NCBI RefSeq assembly: GCF_000381365.1
Contig: NZ_KB905467.1
Coordinates: 1,177,278 to 1,241,277, forward strand
Direction of reading: 5' to 3'
DNA: 64,000 nucleotides
From: Bacteroides salyersiae WAL 10018 = DSM 18765 = JCM 12988
GTDB lineage: Bacteria; Bacteroidota; Bacteroidia; Bacteroidales; Bacteroidaceae
Position 1 is the first letter of the stretch. Every line of letters begins with the position of its first letter. The translations under genes were made by a program, and so were the position numbers. Below the pieces are notes generated by a model. The model worked only from the letters and a program-made list of their open reading frames with translations, was not told the DNA's origin and did no database searches. Positions 24,418 through 33,058 of this stretch are shown here, one piece after another.

Positions 24418-25017
24418 TTACTTGTTCTCTAAGAAAAAAGATTTTTGTATCAGGATGATATCTCCGTTTTTTATCTTTTGTCTTTGCGGTAATTTATTGT
24501 CTGAAACGGAAATAATCTCTTGCTCAAAGATACGTTTTAACTGATTGGCTGACAGAGAAAAATAGCCTCGAAGGAATGAAGACAATCTCAGGTTGAATTC
24601 GAAATCGCATTTAATTTGTATTTTTAGTGTTTCTTCCATCGTGTTGGCAATATCCTTTTCGGAGATATTGCTGATCACTTCATACCCGACATTACTGTAA
24701 TCTAATTTTATATTGTTTTTTCTTTCAAGTTCCGTAGAAAAAGCGTATCTCCAAGCTGTATTTCTGTCATTCATTGAAAAACCGTGGAATAGCGCTTTGT
24801 CGATCAAGTCCGGTTTACTTCGCGACAATATAGTAAGGTTACAGGTGTTATCACACTTTGTGCATCTATATATTAGCCATACATCGATATTTCTTTTTTG
24901 AGCATTCATTCTAAACTTGTCGCTACAATAAAAACGTTCATTGTTGCAATGAGTGCATCTCTTTATTAATAAAGGACTATTTTTTACCTTTATTTCCCAT
25001 GTGAACATTGTATTCAT
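24418..25017 (-). CDS. DUF1062-domain protein
   Basis: 199 residues from the ATG at 25017 (MNTMFTWEIKVKNSP). Two CxxC pairs (RCTHCNNERFYCSDKF and YRCTKCDNTCN) make a zinc-ribbon-like N-terminus, with the family phrase NAQKRNIDVWLIYRC between them. The C-terminal half has an S4-like tail ending GDIILIQKSFFLENK. The family is common in Bacteroidetes and Firmicutes and has no established role; nucleic-acid binding is an inference from the zinc ribbon. Confidence 0.8.
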   Translation of the reverse strand: MNTMFTWEIKVKNSPLLIKRCTHCNNERFYCSDKFRMNAQKRNIDVWLIYRCTKCDNTCNLTILSRSKPDLIDKALFHGFSMNDRNTAWRYAFSTELERKNNIKLDYSNVGYEVISNISEKDIANTMEETLKIQIKCDFEFNLRLSSFLRGYFSLSANQLKRIFEQEIISVSDNKLPQRQKIKNGDIILIQKSFFLENK

Positions 25018-25161
25018 ACCAAAGCTGATTTTTTTCTTTGCGGATTCTTGATTTTTTTGCAAAGTTGTGTATTAGCTGGTTGTACAATTCACAAGATGTC
25101 ACAAGATGCTATCAACTTTTTCCTGTTTTTACTTTAGCTTGTCAAGTTTATCATAAGAAAT

Positions 25162-25204
25162 CGTCCCGCCGTTTTCTCTTATTATAAGAGGTATTGGCGG
25201 GACG
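25162..25204. terminator. Hairpin CGTCCCGCC / GGCGGGACG
   Basis: A perfect 9-bp GC-rich stem with an inner CTCTT/AAGAG stem. No T-run on either side. It lies in the 330-bp gap between the DUF1062 gene and the gene remnant. Confidence 0.5.
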
Positions 25205-25277
25205 CAAAAAGGTATTTTTCGACTACATAACTTACTGCAAGTAATGCTTTGCGATAGAACATTGACTCATTTAAAAT

Positions 25278-25317
25278 AAAATCGTTCAAATCTGCATTGC
25301 CACAGTCGAACGATTTT
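25278..25317 (-). terminator. Intrinsic terminator AAAATCGTTC / GAACGATTTT
   Basis: A 10-bp stem with a 20-nt loop, followed on the minus strand by TATTTTAAATG. It sits downstream of the gene remnant and rteC-like gene. Confidence 0.6.
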
Positions 25318-25392
25318 ATAATTTCTTTTATTTTCAAACGACGTACATTAGGTCTTTTGAAAAGCTTCTTCCGTTAGAATCATATTGAATTA

Positions 25393-25533
25393 TTATTCTT
25401 TAAATACGTTCATAACGGCTTTGTACTGTTTCAGTCGTTTTTCCCTTTGTTCCGGAGTCTCTTTACGGACTTGCTTCATTCGTTCTTCAAATTTCCGGGC
25501 ATCTTCTCCGAAAAGTATTGGGCTTTTAGTAGT
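25393..25533 (-). pseudogene. Remnant coding sequence, C-terminal fragment of an unknown protein
   Basis: This 46-codon open stretch translates as charged, coding-like sequence ending EQREKRLKQYKAVMNVFKE before a TAA stop. A TGA lies directly upstream in frame, inside the rteC-like stop region, and no good start is present apart from an internal Met giving about 28 residues. It looks like the 3' end of a gene left after a deletion that joined it to the RteC gene. Confidence 0.4.
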
Positions 25534-25549
25534 TCAGTGTGAATATAGT

Positions 25550-26389
25550 TTATCCATCAAGTTCATCCATCATTTGAGTTATTTTTTCTTTTAGTTTATC
25601 CAAAAACTGTGTCCTGTTCTTCTTTCTGTTTCTGATTTCCAGAAATATCCGGTAGTAATCGCCTATTTCGATGTTGAAAAGCGTTTCGCAACAAAAAGCG
25701 ATATCTTTCAGGCTAATGTCGCCTTTATTGAAACATTTACCGGCATATAGTGCATAGATGAATTCAACCAGCGCAACCTTGCTATCGGTCCATTGTAGTA
25801 AATTATTCTCGACAATTGAAATAAGTTTGAGATGCAGTTCATCTGATAACAATTCTATTTCGCCTGCCAGATAATGCATTAATTGGTTGTTTGCGAGAAT
25901 CTCGGCAACACTCGAATCATGCAGGGTAGAAAAGGACAGATCCCTGTCTGCCGATAGGCAATGAACATCCGAAAGAATATCATAATACTCTCTTGTGAAA
26001 AACAAGTGATCCGATTCTGTCTTTCCGGATTGATAATAGTTGTAAAAAACTTCGTCAGGATGGCCTTTCTTCAAATGATCGTATTCGTTTTTTAAATATT
26101 TGCATTGGGCTGACGGTGATTTTCCGGTACGGTTGTTTTCTATCCGGTACAAACGTACATAATAAATCAGCAGACTGGAAATTTCCGGTTTCCAGACTTT
26201 GAAGAAATGAATCTCTTCTTGTAGGTTTTCAAATCGATATTTGGTAATAGCTGCATGCAGTGACGAGAGAGCGGCTTGTATGCAGCTGACTATCTGCTTT
26301 ATCTTGTCAAGACGGTCAGTGCGTTGTTGCTCGATCCTGTCAATTTCTGCTTCTATCTTTTGCTTAATGTTCTTTACGAAATTTTTCAT
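25550..26389 (-). CDS. RteC-domain protein
   Basis: 279 residues. It carries the RteC signature: HFFKVWKPEISSLLIYYVRLY, then YLKNEYDHLKKG, YNYYQSGKTESDHLFFTRE and YDILSDVHCLSADRDLSFST, and a C-terminal region with LVEFIYALYAGKCFN and RNRKKNRTQFLDKLKE. RteC was described as a regulator of excision of the conjugative tetracycline-resistance element CTnDOT, acting upstream of exc genes. Here it is an orphan with no tetQ, rteA/B, integrase or transfer genes in the window, so it is probably a relic of a mobile element or a domesticated regulator. Confidence 0.88.
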   Translation of the reverse strand: MKNFVKNIKQKIEAEIDRIEQQRTDRLDKIKQIVSCIQAALSSLHAAITKYRFENLQEEIHFFKVWKPEISSLLIYYVRLYRIENNRTGKSPSAQCKYLKNEYDHLKKGHPDEVFYNYYQSGKTESDHLFFTREYYDILSDVHCLSADRDLSFSTLHDSSVAEILANNQLMHYLAGEIELLSDELHLKLISIVENNLLQWTDSKVALVEFIYALYAGKCFNKGDISLKDIAFCCETLFNIEIGDYYRIFLEIRNRKKNRTQFLDKLKEKITQMMDELDG

Positions 26390-26523
26390 CTGTATCCGAT
26401 GCTTTCATAACTTTCAGAGAGACAGTATAGATATTCTGCCTTGAAAAAGCTGAAAAACAAGTTACAATTGTCTCTGAAAAAGACATTGCTGTGAATAATA
26501 AAGTGGTATAATGAAAAACCTGC

Positions 26524-26541
26524 CTGAGTAGGCCTACTCAG
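26524..26541. repeat. Perfect 18-bp palindrome CTGAGTAGGCCTACTCAG
   Basis: It is exactly self-complementary and lies upstream of the orphan rteC-like gene. It could be an operator or part of an old element end or transfer origin. Confidence 0.6.
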
Positions 26542-26835
26542 ACGAAAGAAATTAGCCTGCGGTTTATAAGGCTAATATTAAGCGATAACAAATTTAAGAA
26601 TAGTACCCAAAATTATTGCTTTTAGAATTCGTTGGCGAAGATAGGATATCCAGTCCGCCCTTCCAAATAATTTGCTGCTTTTTCTTTTAAGGAGATTCTT
26701 TTTATTCTGTTTGGCCGCAAGGGCCTGTTCCTTATTAGTAAATTATCAAAAATAGCCCCTAATTTAAAGTTTTGTGTTACAATACAGGCATCTTTTTATT
26801 TCTTCTGAAAATAGCATAAATACAGTTCGTATTTA

Positions 26836-26902
26836 GAGTCTGTTTAAATTTCGCTCAAAATAAGCTGATAAAAACTTTTAAGAGGAAAATTTAGACGGAC
26901 TC
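26836..26902. repeat. 16-bp imperfect inverted repeat GAGTCTGTTTAAATTT / AAATTTAGACGGACTC
   Basis: The two arms (26836-26851 and 26887-26902) are complementary apart from two positions that can form G-U pairs. The 35-nt spacer is AT-rich. It resembles a small non-autonomous repeat element placed just upstream of thiD. Confidence 0.5.
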
Positions 26903-26962
26903 AAAGAATCAAGCGGGATTTTTATGCTAATTTTGTTTTCTGAAATTATAATAAAGAAGAAT

Positions 26963-27796
26963 ATGAAGCATTATCCGGTTATTCTTTCCATTGCAGGTTC
27001 CGATTGTTCGGGTGGAGCCGGCATACAGGCAGATATTAAAACCATATCTGCTTTAGGGGGGTATGCGGCATCTGTGATAACGGCGGTGACCGTACAAAAT
27101 ACGATGGGTGTACATGCCGTGCATGCTGTTCCCATCGAAATTATTCGCGGACAAATCGAAGCCGTAATGGAAGATTTGCATCCGGAAGTCGTTAAAATAG
27201 GTATGGTCGGTGATGCCGAAACAGTTAGAGCTATCGCCGGCTGTTTGCAAAAGTATCACCCGAAATACATTGTATACGATCCGGTAATGGTATCTACCAG
27301 TGGCCGAAAATTAATGAATGACGATGCCATCGAAATTGTAAAAAGGGAGCTTTTTCCATTAGTCAGCCTTATCACACCCAATCTGGACGAAGTGGAGGTG
27401 CTGACCGGCAAGACGATAACTGCTCCGGAGGAAATGCAACGGACAGCACAGGAGCTTTCTACTCTTTACCAAACTGCCGTATTGATAAAAGGAGGGCATT
27501 TGCAGGGAGAAGAGATGCAGGATATTTTATGCGTGGATGGCAATATTTTTATTTATAAAGGACGCAAAATAAAGAGCCATAACCTACATGGTACGGGGTG
27601 TACCCTCTCCTCTTCTATCGCCACTTATCTGGCTCTGGGATACATAATGGATAAAGCGGTAGGTAAAGCGAAAACGTATATTGGTGGAGCTATCAGTGCT
27701 GGTAAAGAGGTAGTTGCCGGCCATGGAAATGGGGCATTATGCCACTTTTGGAATCCGGTGAAGGCACAGATTATTGATGATAAGGTAGATAGATAG
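26963..27796 (+). CDS. thiD: Hydroxymethylpyrimidine/phosphomethylpyrimidine kinase
   Basis: 277 residues from the ATG at 26963; 13 upstream codons are hydrophobic and unlikely. Family signatures are LSIAGSDCSGGAGIQADIK, YAASVITAVTVQNTMGV, VVKIGMVGDAETV, VYDPVMVSTSG, LITPNLDEVEVLTG, VLIKGGHL and NLHGTGCTLSSSIATYL. It phosphorylates HMP and HMP-P for thiamine synthesis. It is separate from other thi genes here, so it may serve salvage. Confidence 0.95.
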   Translation: MKHYPVILSIAGSDCSGGAGIQADIKTISALGGYAASVITAVTVQNTMGVHAVHAVPIEIIRGQIEAVMEDLHPEVVKIGMVGDAETVRAIAGCLQKYHPKYIVYDPVMVSTSGRKLMNDDAIEIVKRELFPLVSLITPNLDEVEVLTGKTITAPEEMQRTAQELSTLYQTAVLIKGGHLQGEEMQDILCVDGNIFIYKGRKIKSHNLHGTGCTLSSSIATYLALGYIMDKAVGKAKTYIGGAISAGKEVVAGHGNGALCHFWNPVKAQIIDDKVDR

Positions 27797-27817
27797 TGGG
27801 AAAAAGAGATTGCCATT

Positions 27818-27840
27818 GCACAAAATTGCTGATTTTGTGC
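27818..27840 (+). terminator. Hairpin after thiD
   Basis: A perfect 9-bp stem GCACAAAAT / ATTTTGTGC with a TGCTG loop, 22 bp past the stop codon and just before the fabD promoter. The T-run is short. Confidence 0.5.
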
Positions 27841-27860
27841 TACTGTATTATAAAAATATG

Positions 27861-27868
27861 TAACTTTG
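27861..27868 (+). promoter_or_regulatory. -7 element TAACTTTG of fabD
   Basis: It matches TAnnTTTG, 31 bp before the ATG; TTTG at 27834-27837 may serve as -33 with a long spacer. Confidence 0.55.
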
Positions 27869-27898
27869 CCCCGCAAATTTAAATTTTAGAACGAAAAT

Positions 27899-28786
27899 AT
27901 GAAAGCATTTGTATTTCCCGGTCAAGGTGCTCAGTTTGTGGGCATGGGTAAAGACCTGTATGACAACTCTGCATTAGCAAAAGAATTGTTTGAAAAAGCA
28001 AACGATATTCTCGGATATCGCATTACAGATATTATGTTCAACGGTACTGATGAAGATCTTCGTCAGACAAAGGTAACTCAGCCTGCCGTGTTTTTACACT
28101 CGGTAATTTCCGCTCTTTGTATGGGTGACGATTTCAAGCCGGAAATGACCGCCGGTCATTCGCTCGGTGAATTCTCTGCATTGGTAGCTGCCGGTGCTCT
28201 TTCATTCGAAGATGGTTTGAAGTTGGTTTATGCACGTGCTATGGCTATGCAGAAGGCTTGTGAGGTGACTCCTTCTACAATGGCTGCCATCATTGCATTG
28301 CCCGATGAAAAGGTGGAAGAAATTTGTGCGTCTGTTTCTGCCGGAGGTGAAGTTTGTGTTCCTGCCAATTACAACTGTCCCGGACAGATTGTTATTTCCG
28401 GTTCAGTGCCCGGTATCGAAAAGGCTTGCGAATTGATGAAAGCTGCCGGTGCCAAGCGTGCTCTTCCGTTGAAAGTAGGTGGTGCATTCCATTCTCCGTT
28501 GATGGATCCTGCAAAGGTAGAACTGGAAGCTGCTATCAATGCCACGGAATTTCATACTCCCAAATGTCCGGTATATCAGAATGTGGATGCTTTGCCTCAT
28601 ACCGATCCTGCTGAAATCAAAAAGAACCTGGTGGCTCAGTTGACTGCTTCCGTACGTTGGACTCAAACAGTAAAGAACATGGTTGCCGATGGTGCTACGG
28701 ATTTTACAGAATGCGGACCGGGTGCTGTACTTCAAGGATTGATTAAGAAAATAGATTCTACCGTTTCTGCTCATGGAATAGCATAA
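27899..28786 (+). CDS. fabD: Malonyl-CoA:ACP transacylase
   Basis: 295 residues. Signatures are FVFPGQGAQFVGMGKDLYD, the catalytic Ser in AGHSLGEFSALVAAG, Arg in YARAMAMQKA, and His in GGAFHSPLMDPA. It moves malonyl from CoA to acyl carrier protein, the committed step of fatty-acid elongation. It has its own promoter and terminator, so it is separate from any fab cluster. Confidence 0.97.
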   Translation: MKAFVFPGQGAQFVGMGKDLYDNSALAKELFEKANDILGYRITDIMFNGTDEDLRQTKVTQPAVFLHSVISALCMGDDFKPEMTAGHSLGEFSALVAAGALSFEDGLKLVYARAMAMQKACEVTPSTMAAIIALPDEKVEEICASVSAGGEVCVPANYNCPGQIVISGSVPGIEKACELMKAAGAKRALPLKVGGAFHSPLMDPAKVELEAAINATEFHTPKCPVYQNVDALPHTDPAEIKKNLVAQLTASVRWTQTVKNMVADGATDFTECGPGAVLQGLIKKIDSTVSAHGIA

Positions 28787-28820
28787 GCATTTTTCTTATT
28801 AAATAAATGGAAATAAGACA

Positions 28821-28861
28821 GGCCGTCTCAATTGGATAAATTGGGACGGTCTATTCTTTTT
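28821..28861 (+). terminator. Intrinsic terminator after fabD
   Basis: A 13-bp stem with G-U pairs (GGCCGTCTCAATT / AATTGGGACGGTC), a 5-nt loop, then TATTCTTTTTTG. Confidence 0.85.
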
Positions 28862-28917
28862 TGCCATTGTTCTAAAACATTCTTTCCATATACCGTTCCG
28901 ATTCTCACTTTTTTTCG

Positions 28918-28925
28918 TATCTTTG
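28918..28925 (+). promoter_or_regulatory. -7 element TATCTTTG of the cold-shock-domain gene
   Basis: A consensus element that predicts a leader of about 125 nt before the ATG. AGAGTG (28930-28935) can pair with CACTCT (29020-29025), closing the leader into a long loop, the type of structure used for temperature control in other cold-shock mRNAs. Confidence 0.55.
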
Positions 28926-29057
28926 CTTTAGAGTGTGAGTTACGATACTGTTATCGCATAGTTTCTCCTTCTTTATAGATCAATTATTAAGAACAAGTTT
29001 CTTCCTTAGTTATCTCCTTCACTCTGAAATAAATAATTAGTAAAAATAAAAGTTTAT

Positions 29058-29516
29058 ATGGCAAAATCCGTAACAACAGACAAACGTGAAAATGAAAAAA
29101 AGAAGCTCGCCCGTCGTGCTGAAAAACAAAAAAGAAAAGAAGAAAAGAAATTAGCTCCGAAAGTGAACAGTTTGGATGACATGATTGCTTATGTCGATGA
29201 GAATGGTATGATTACCTCCACTCCACCGGAAGAAAGCGTAAAGAGAGAAGAAATCAAGCAGGAAGATATCATGATAGCGACTCCTAAGAAAGAGAAGGAA
29301 GCTCCAACTATAATGAGAGGCCGGATTGAGTTTTTCAATACTTCCAAAGGATTTGGTTTTATTAAAGACCTTTCGGGTACTGAAAAGTATTTTTTCCATA
29401 TAAATAATGTAACGGGAGATATTTCCGAAAATGATATTGTAACGTTTGATCTGGAACGTGGCATGAAAGGTATGAATGCAGTAAACGTTCGCCTTGAAGA
29501 GACACCGGAAATTTAA
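29058..29516 (+). CDS. Cold-shock-domain protein with a lysine-rich N-terminal extension
   Basis: 152 residues. Residues 1-40 are strongly basic (RENEKKKLARRAEKQKRKEEKK), about 40-90 are acidic and likely disordered, and 92-150 form a cold-shock OB fold with RNP1-like KGFGFIKDL and RNP2-like YFFHINNV. It is an RNA- or ssDNA-binding chaperone; the basic tail probably adds affinity. The long leader suggests post-transcriptional control. Confidence 0.9.
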   Translation: MAKSVTTDKRENEKKKLARRAEKQKRKEEKKLAPKVNSLDDMIAYVDENGMITSTPPEESVKREEIKQEDIMIATPKKEKEAPTIMRGRIEFFNTSKGFGFIKDLSGTEKYFFHINNVTGDISENDIVTFDLERGMKGMNAVNVRLEETPEI

Positions 29517-29879
29517 TTATAGGAAAATGGAATATCTTTGAATTATAATTATGTGTACAGAAAAAGGATTCTTTTCTACTCGTGTAGCGTAGTGCATTTT
29601 TTTAATTCTTATTATATAAAACCTTAAATATCCTATTGAAGATTCTTAATATTAATAGTTTTTTCTCAGTATGAGCTTTATTTAAGCCACATATTGATTA
29701 ATGGTATGAAAATGAGATCGTGTAAATTAAAACAACTTATTCTGTTTACTTTGTATGTTTGTTGTGAAATTTCATAATTAGGTAAATAATATAGCTAAAG
29801 ATAGAGATGATATTGATATAGAATGTGAGATTTTTACTATATTTGCATAATATCATATCTTCATTCCATATTTACAATT
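29517..29879. other. AT-rich spacer before the helicase gene
   Basis: 363 bp with no gene. A TATCTTTG element (29533-29540) points rightward without an obvious product; the helicase promoter TATATTTG is at 29838-29845. Confidence 0.5.
29838..29845 (+). promoter_or_regulatory. -7 element TATATTTG of the HEPN-helicase gene
   Basis: It matches TAnnTTTG, 35 bp before the ATG; the -33 position is weak. Confidence 0.5.
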
Positions 29880-32594
29880 ATGAATTTTGACCAGTATATC
29901 ATCAATTGCGATATATATATATGTTCATGTATTGACCAACTTAAGGCAGACCATCGCGGATTGCTTTCACAAAGTATTTTAGGACATCTTAGAAACTTTG
30001 TAGAGCATGTCTCCGCCAAGATTTATTTGGCAGCCGGAGGAGTACCGGCTGCAACAGAATACGAGACATTGCGTAAAGCTAATAGTTATGTAATGAAGTG
30101 TGGTAATCTTAATTTTATAGCCAAATTTCATGACTTGTTACAAATATCGGCCTCTCATTATACTTTCGACCCAGAGAGTTCCGAACGGTTGATGTTAAAA
30201 TATTATGAGTATTTGTTAAGGATTAAGCAATATATGAAAGGCCGGTTTGGTATGGAGTTGTTGCATAATCTCTATTTATTTCCCCTTAATCTTGATCCTG
30301 CATTCAAAATATATCATGAAGCAATTGCATATCGGATCGAAAATCAAGACTTAAAGAATGCAGTGACACATACCGGTAAATTCTATATCTACAAAACCAA
30401 GCCTATATTTGTAAATGATTCCATATATTATGAAGTTTCATTCAGCCGGGCTAACGAACATGCCAGTAAATTTGAGCGTCTTATTGCTTTTACTAAATAT
30501 GAAATCACGTCTACCTATGCAGTTGATCTTCGTCTTGTTTCCACAGGAATTAGTGTGTTTGGGGTTAAAATGCCTATTTCAATCATAATTGACTGGGAGG
30601 TAGCTATACGTGCATGCGAACTGAAAAATTTTGCTAAAATTCTTAATATTTCTCTTCCTCCTAATAAAAATAAAGAGTACACGAATCTTATGGCATTTAT
30701 TAAACAATCGGGCACATCGCTTCCGAAACTTTTAACACTCCCATTTGATGAGTTTACACAATTTATAGAATATGTCAAAGACGGTGCGGCTGTTCACAAT
30801 CTCTCAGCTATGTTGACTGAATGTCGTAGCCGAATTGAAAAGGCTGGTGGCAATGTTTTACTTTATCTGCTGTATCGGCTGAATAATAAAATTATCAAAA
30901 AGCAATATCACAGTGATGCATGTGATTTGTTGTCAGAATTATATTTAAACATCAAATGTGTGCCATTTGACCGTATGCCTTATAAATTTTCGTTAGTTAG
31001 ACATAATCCGTCGATAGATGATATCTTGGCATCCATTCCTATTGAAGGACATAAACATGAATTGTTGGCACGCCACATCACAGTCAATACTGAGCATAAT
31101 GGAATACTTTACACTTCACAAGAAGAATTGATTGCTTACGGGGATATGCAACCATTGGTTGATGCTTATAATGCCAATCTTTATTATAAACACAAACTTG
31201 AGAACAACAATCTCCAATTGGAATGTTGGAATGGTTATTATTACATCCAGAAATACGAAGATAATGTGATGAAGATACTCCAACGATTAAAAGAGTTGAG
31301 TAGTAAAGGGATATTTAGTTATACTCATACGGTCAATTCTTGGCTTTCCAAGCCAGGAGTCGCCGTAGATTCAGATGAAAAACGAAAAGCACTGAAAGAA
31401 TTATTCTCCAATTCGAGAGTTGCTTTGGTTTATGGTGCAGCAGGTACAGGAAAATCTACTTTTATTAATTATATCTCACGCATTTTTGGTGATAAAAATA
31501 AAATTTACTTAGCCAATACTAATCCAGCTGTTGAGAATCTACGTCGAAAAGTTGATTCATATGATGGAACATTCATGACCATCGCCAAGTTCTTGGCTGG
31601 AAAATCCATAAAGCAGGAATGGGATCTTCTGTTTATTGATGAATGCAGTACTGTAAGTAATCAAGACATGAATGATATACTAAAACAGGGGCAATTCAAA
31701 TTGCTCATTCTTGTAGGAGATATGTATCAGATTGAATCAATTCTCTTCGGAAATTGGTTCAGTATAGCATATTATGCCATTAAAGGTAGCTGCCGTGTAG
31801 AATTGAAGCAAACCTATCGTACTTCCCAGAGTGGTTTGCTTGCTGTATGGAATAAAGTAAGAACTCTTTCCTCTGACATTCTTGAATACTTGACAAAACA
31901 TGGTTATACAAAAAATCTTGACAACTCAATATTTACAAAATCACATGATGACGAGATCATTCTTTGTTTAAATTATGACGGTTTGTATGGAATAAATAAT
32001 ATTAATCGTTTTCTTCAAAGTAATAATCCTAACCCACCTGTCCAATGGGATATATTGACATATAAAGTTGATGATCCGATTTTGTTTAATGAAACCGAAC
32101 GCTTTTCACCCTGGATATACAACAACTTAAAGGGAAAAATTCTTGGGATTACTAAACACGATGATTTGATTGAGTTTACGCTTGAGGTTAACACTATTCT
32201 TAATGAACTTGATCTTGAATATTCGGAATTGGAGTTATGCCCACCGGTGTCCGAAACGACGTCAGTGATAAAACTTACAGTGGAGAAAAACGATGACGGA
32301 GATGAAGATATAGAATCGGATTCTACGGTAGTGCCTTTTCAGGTGGCATATGCAGTTTCAATACATAAGGCTCAAGGTTTGGAATTCCAATCAGTAAAAG
32401 TTGTGATAACCCATGATGTTGAAGATATGATAACTCATAATATTTTTTATACAGCTATTACTCGGACATGTGACAGGCTCCAAATTTATTGGAGTCCTGA
32501 AACGGAAAAAAAGGTACTTTCGTCACTCTCTCTACAATTCAACTATAAAGATTATGGATTGCTCAAGGCCAAATATTCTAATATTTTGAAATAA
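29880..32594 (+). CDS. Superfamily 1 helicase with HEPN-like N-terminal motif
   Basis: 904 residues. The N-terminal helical region contains RNFVEH at 38-43, which fits the R-[NDH]-x3-H signature of HEPN RNases. A middle region (about 130-480) has no recognised domain. The C-terminal half is an SF1 helicase: Walker A GAAGTGKST at 519-527, Walker B LLFIDE with Asp587-Glu588, motif III GDMYQ at 613-617, QTYRTSQSG, the UvrD-C-like VSIHKAQGLEF at 827-835 and YTAITR at 857-862. It probably unwinds or translocates on nucleic acid and may cleave RNA. It is a single gene with its own promoter and terminator, and it looks more AT-rich than its neighbours. RecD2-like or Upf1-like assignment is unresolved. 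Confidence 0.75.
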   Translation: MNFDQYIINCDIYICSCIDQLKADHRGLLSQSILGHLRNFVEHVSAKIYLAAGGVPAATEYETLRKANSYVMKCGNLNFIAKFHDLLQISASHYTFDPESSERLMLKYYEYLLRIKQYMKGRFGMELLHNLYLFPLNLDPAFKIYHEAIAYRIENQDLKNAVTHTGKFYIYKTKPIFVNDSIYYEVSFSRANEHASKFERLIAFTKYEITSTYAVDLRLVSTGISVFGVKMPISIIIDWEVAIRACELKNFAKILNISLPPNKNKEYTNLMAFIKQSGTSLPKLLTLPFDEFTQFIEYVKDGAAVHNLSAMLTECRSRIEKAGGNVLLYLLYRLNNKIIKKQYHSDACDLLSELYLNIKCVPFDRMPYKFSLVRHNPSIDDILASIPIEGHKHELLARHITVNTEHNGILYTSQEELIAYGDMQPLVDAYNANLYYKHKLENNNLQLECWNGYYYIQKYEDNVMKILQRLKELSSKGIFSYTHTVNSWLSKPGVAVDSDEKRKALKELFSNSRVALVYGAAGTGKSTFINYISRIFGDKNKIYLANTNPAVENLRRKVDSYDGTFMTIAKFLAGKSIKQEWDLLFIDECSTVSNQDMNDILKQGQFKLLILVGDMYQIESILFGNWFSIAYYAIKGSCRVELKQTYRTSQSGLLAVWNKVRTLSSDILEYLTKHGYTKNLDNSIFTKSHDDEIILCLNYDGLYGINNINRFLQSNNPNPPVQWDILTYKVDDPILFNETERFSPWIYNNLKGKILGITKHDDLIEFTLEVNTILNELDLEYSELELCPPVSETTSVIKLTVEKNDDGDEDIESDSTVVPFQVAYAVSIHKAQGLEFQSVKVVITHDVEDMITHNIFYTAITRTCDRLQIYWSPETEKKVLSSLSLQFNYKDYGLLKAKYSNILK

Positions 32595-32645
32595 TAATAT
32601 AGTTTATGCTAATATCTGTTCATGCTTTTGGAAAGTCTGAATAGG

Positions 32646-32717
32646 CTCTCCGCAGCCAGATAGATTGGTAAAGAATGCTCCGGAGATATATCAAAGGTGC
32701 TATCGGAGAGTTTTTTT
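32646..32717 (+). terminator. Terminator after the helicase gene
   Basis: CTCTCCG (32646-32652) pairs with CGGAGAG (32704-32710), followed by seven T. The 51-nt interior contains a CTCCGGAG palindrome that can stack as an inner stem. Confidence 0.7.
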
Positions 32718-32875
32718 ATATGCATTTTGGTTGTTTGCTCTTTTTTCTTTAAATTGCCATTGTTTATCAATTGGATGGAATAAATTTCTATTCATAGAAG
32801 ATTGTCAAAGATCGGGAAAGTAATTATTAATAAATGAACCGGGTCAATCAAAAACTAACTTCTTAACAATAAAAA

Positions 32876-33058
32876 ATGATGAGTGAATCGATTTGCCAAA
32901 GTTGTGGAATGGATATGAAATCCGCAGAAGAATTCGGTACTAATGCCGATTTGTCACAAAACGCAGAATATTGCACCTACTGTTTTAAGGATGAGGTGTT
33001 CACCAGAAATGTGACGATGGAAGCAAGTGATGATCTATTTCCCTTTTTCTTTGAATAA
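32876..33058 (+). CDS. Small zinc-ribbon protein
   Basis: 60 residues. Two Cys pairs (CQSCGM at 7-12 and CTYCF around 33-37) form a likely zinc ribbon, with FGTNADLSQNAEYC between them. It matches small putative zinc-ribbon proteins of unknown role common in Bacteroidetes. Its last 24 bp overlap the convergent PAP2 gene. Confidence 0.8.
   Translation: MMSESICQSCGMDMKSAEEFGTNADLSQNAEYCTYCFKDEVFTRNVTMEASDDLFPFFFE

Larger units (their letters stand above)
26390..26962. other. Gene-free spacer with several dyads between rteC-like gene and thiD
   Basis: 573 bp without a convincing reading frame. It contains the 18-bp palindrome at 26524, an ATTAGCCT/AGGCTAAT dyad (26551-26558, 26569-26576) and the 16-bp inverted repeat at 26836-26902. 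No THI-box riboswitch is visible upstream of thiD. Confidence 0.5.

Noticed and set aside
26390..26962. TPP riboswitch upstream of thiD
   Set aside because: The CTGAG of the palindrome is the only resemblance; the conserved THI-box segments and their spacing are not seen.
29880..32594. Calling the helicase RecD or RecD2
   Set aside because: Only the helicase core is shared; the N-terminal half differs, and no recB/recC lies nearby.
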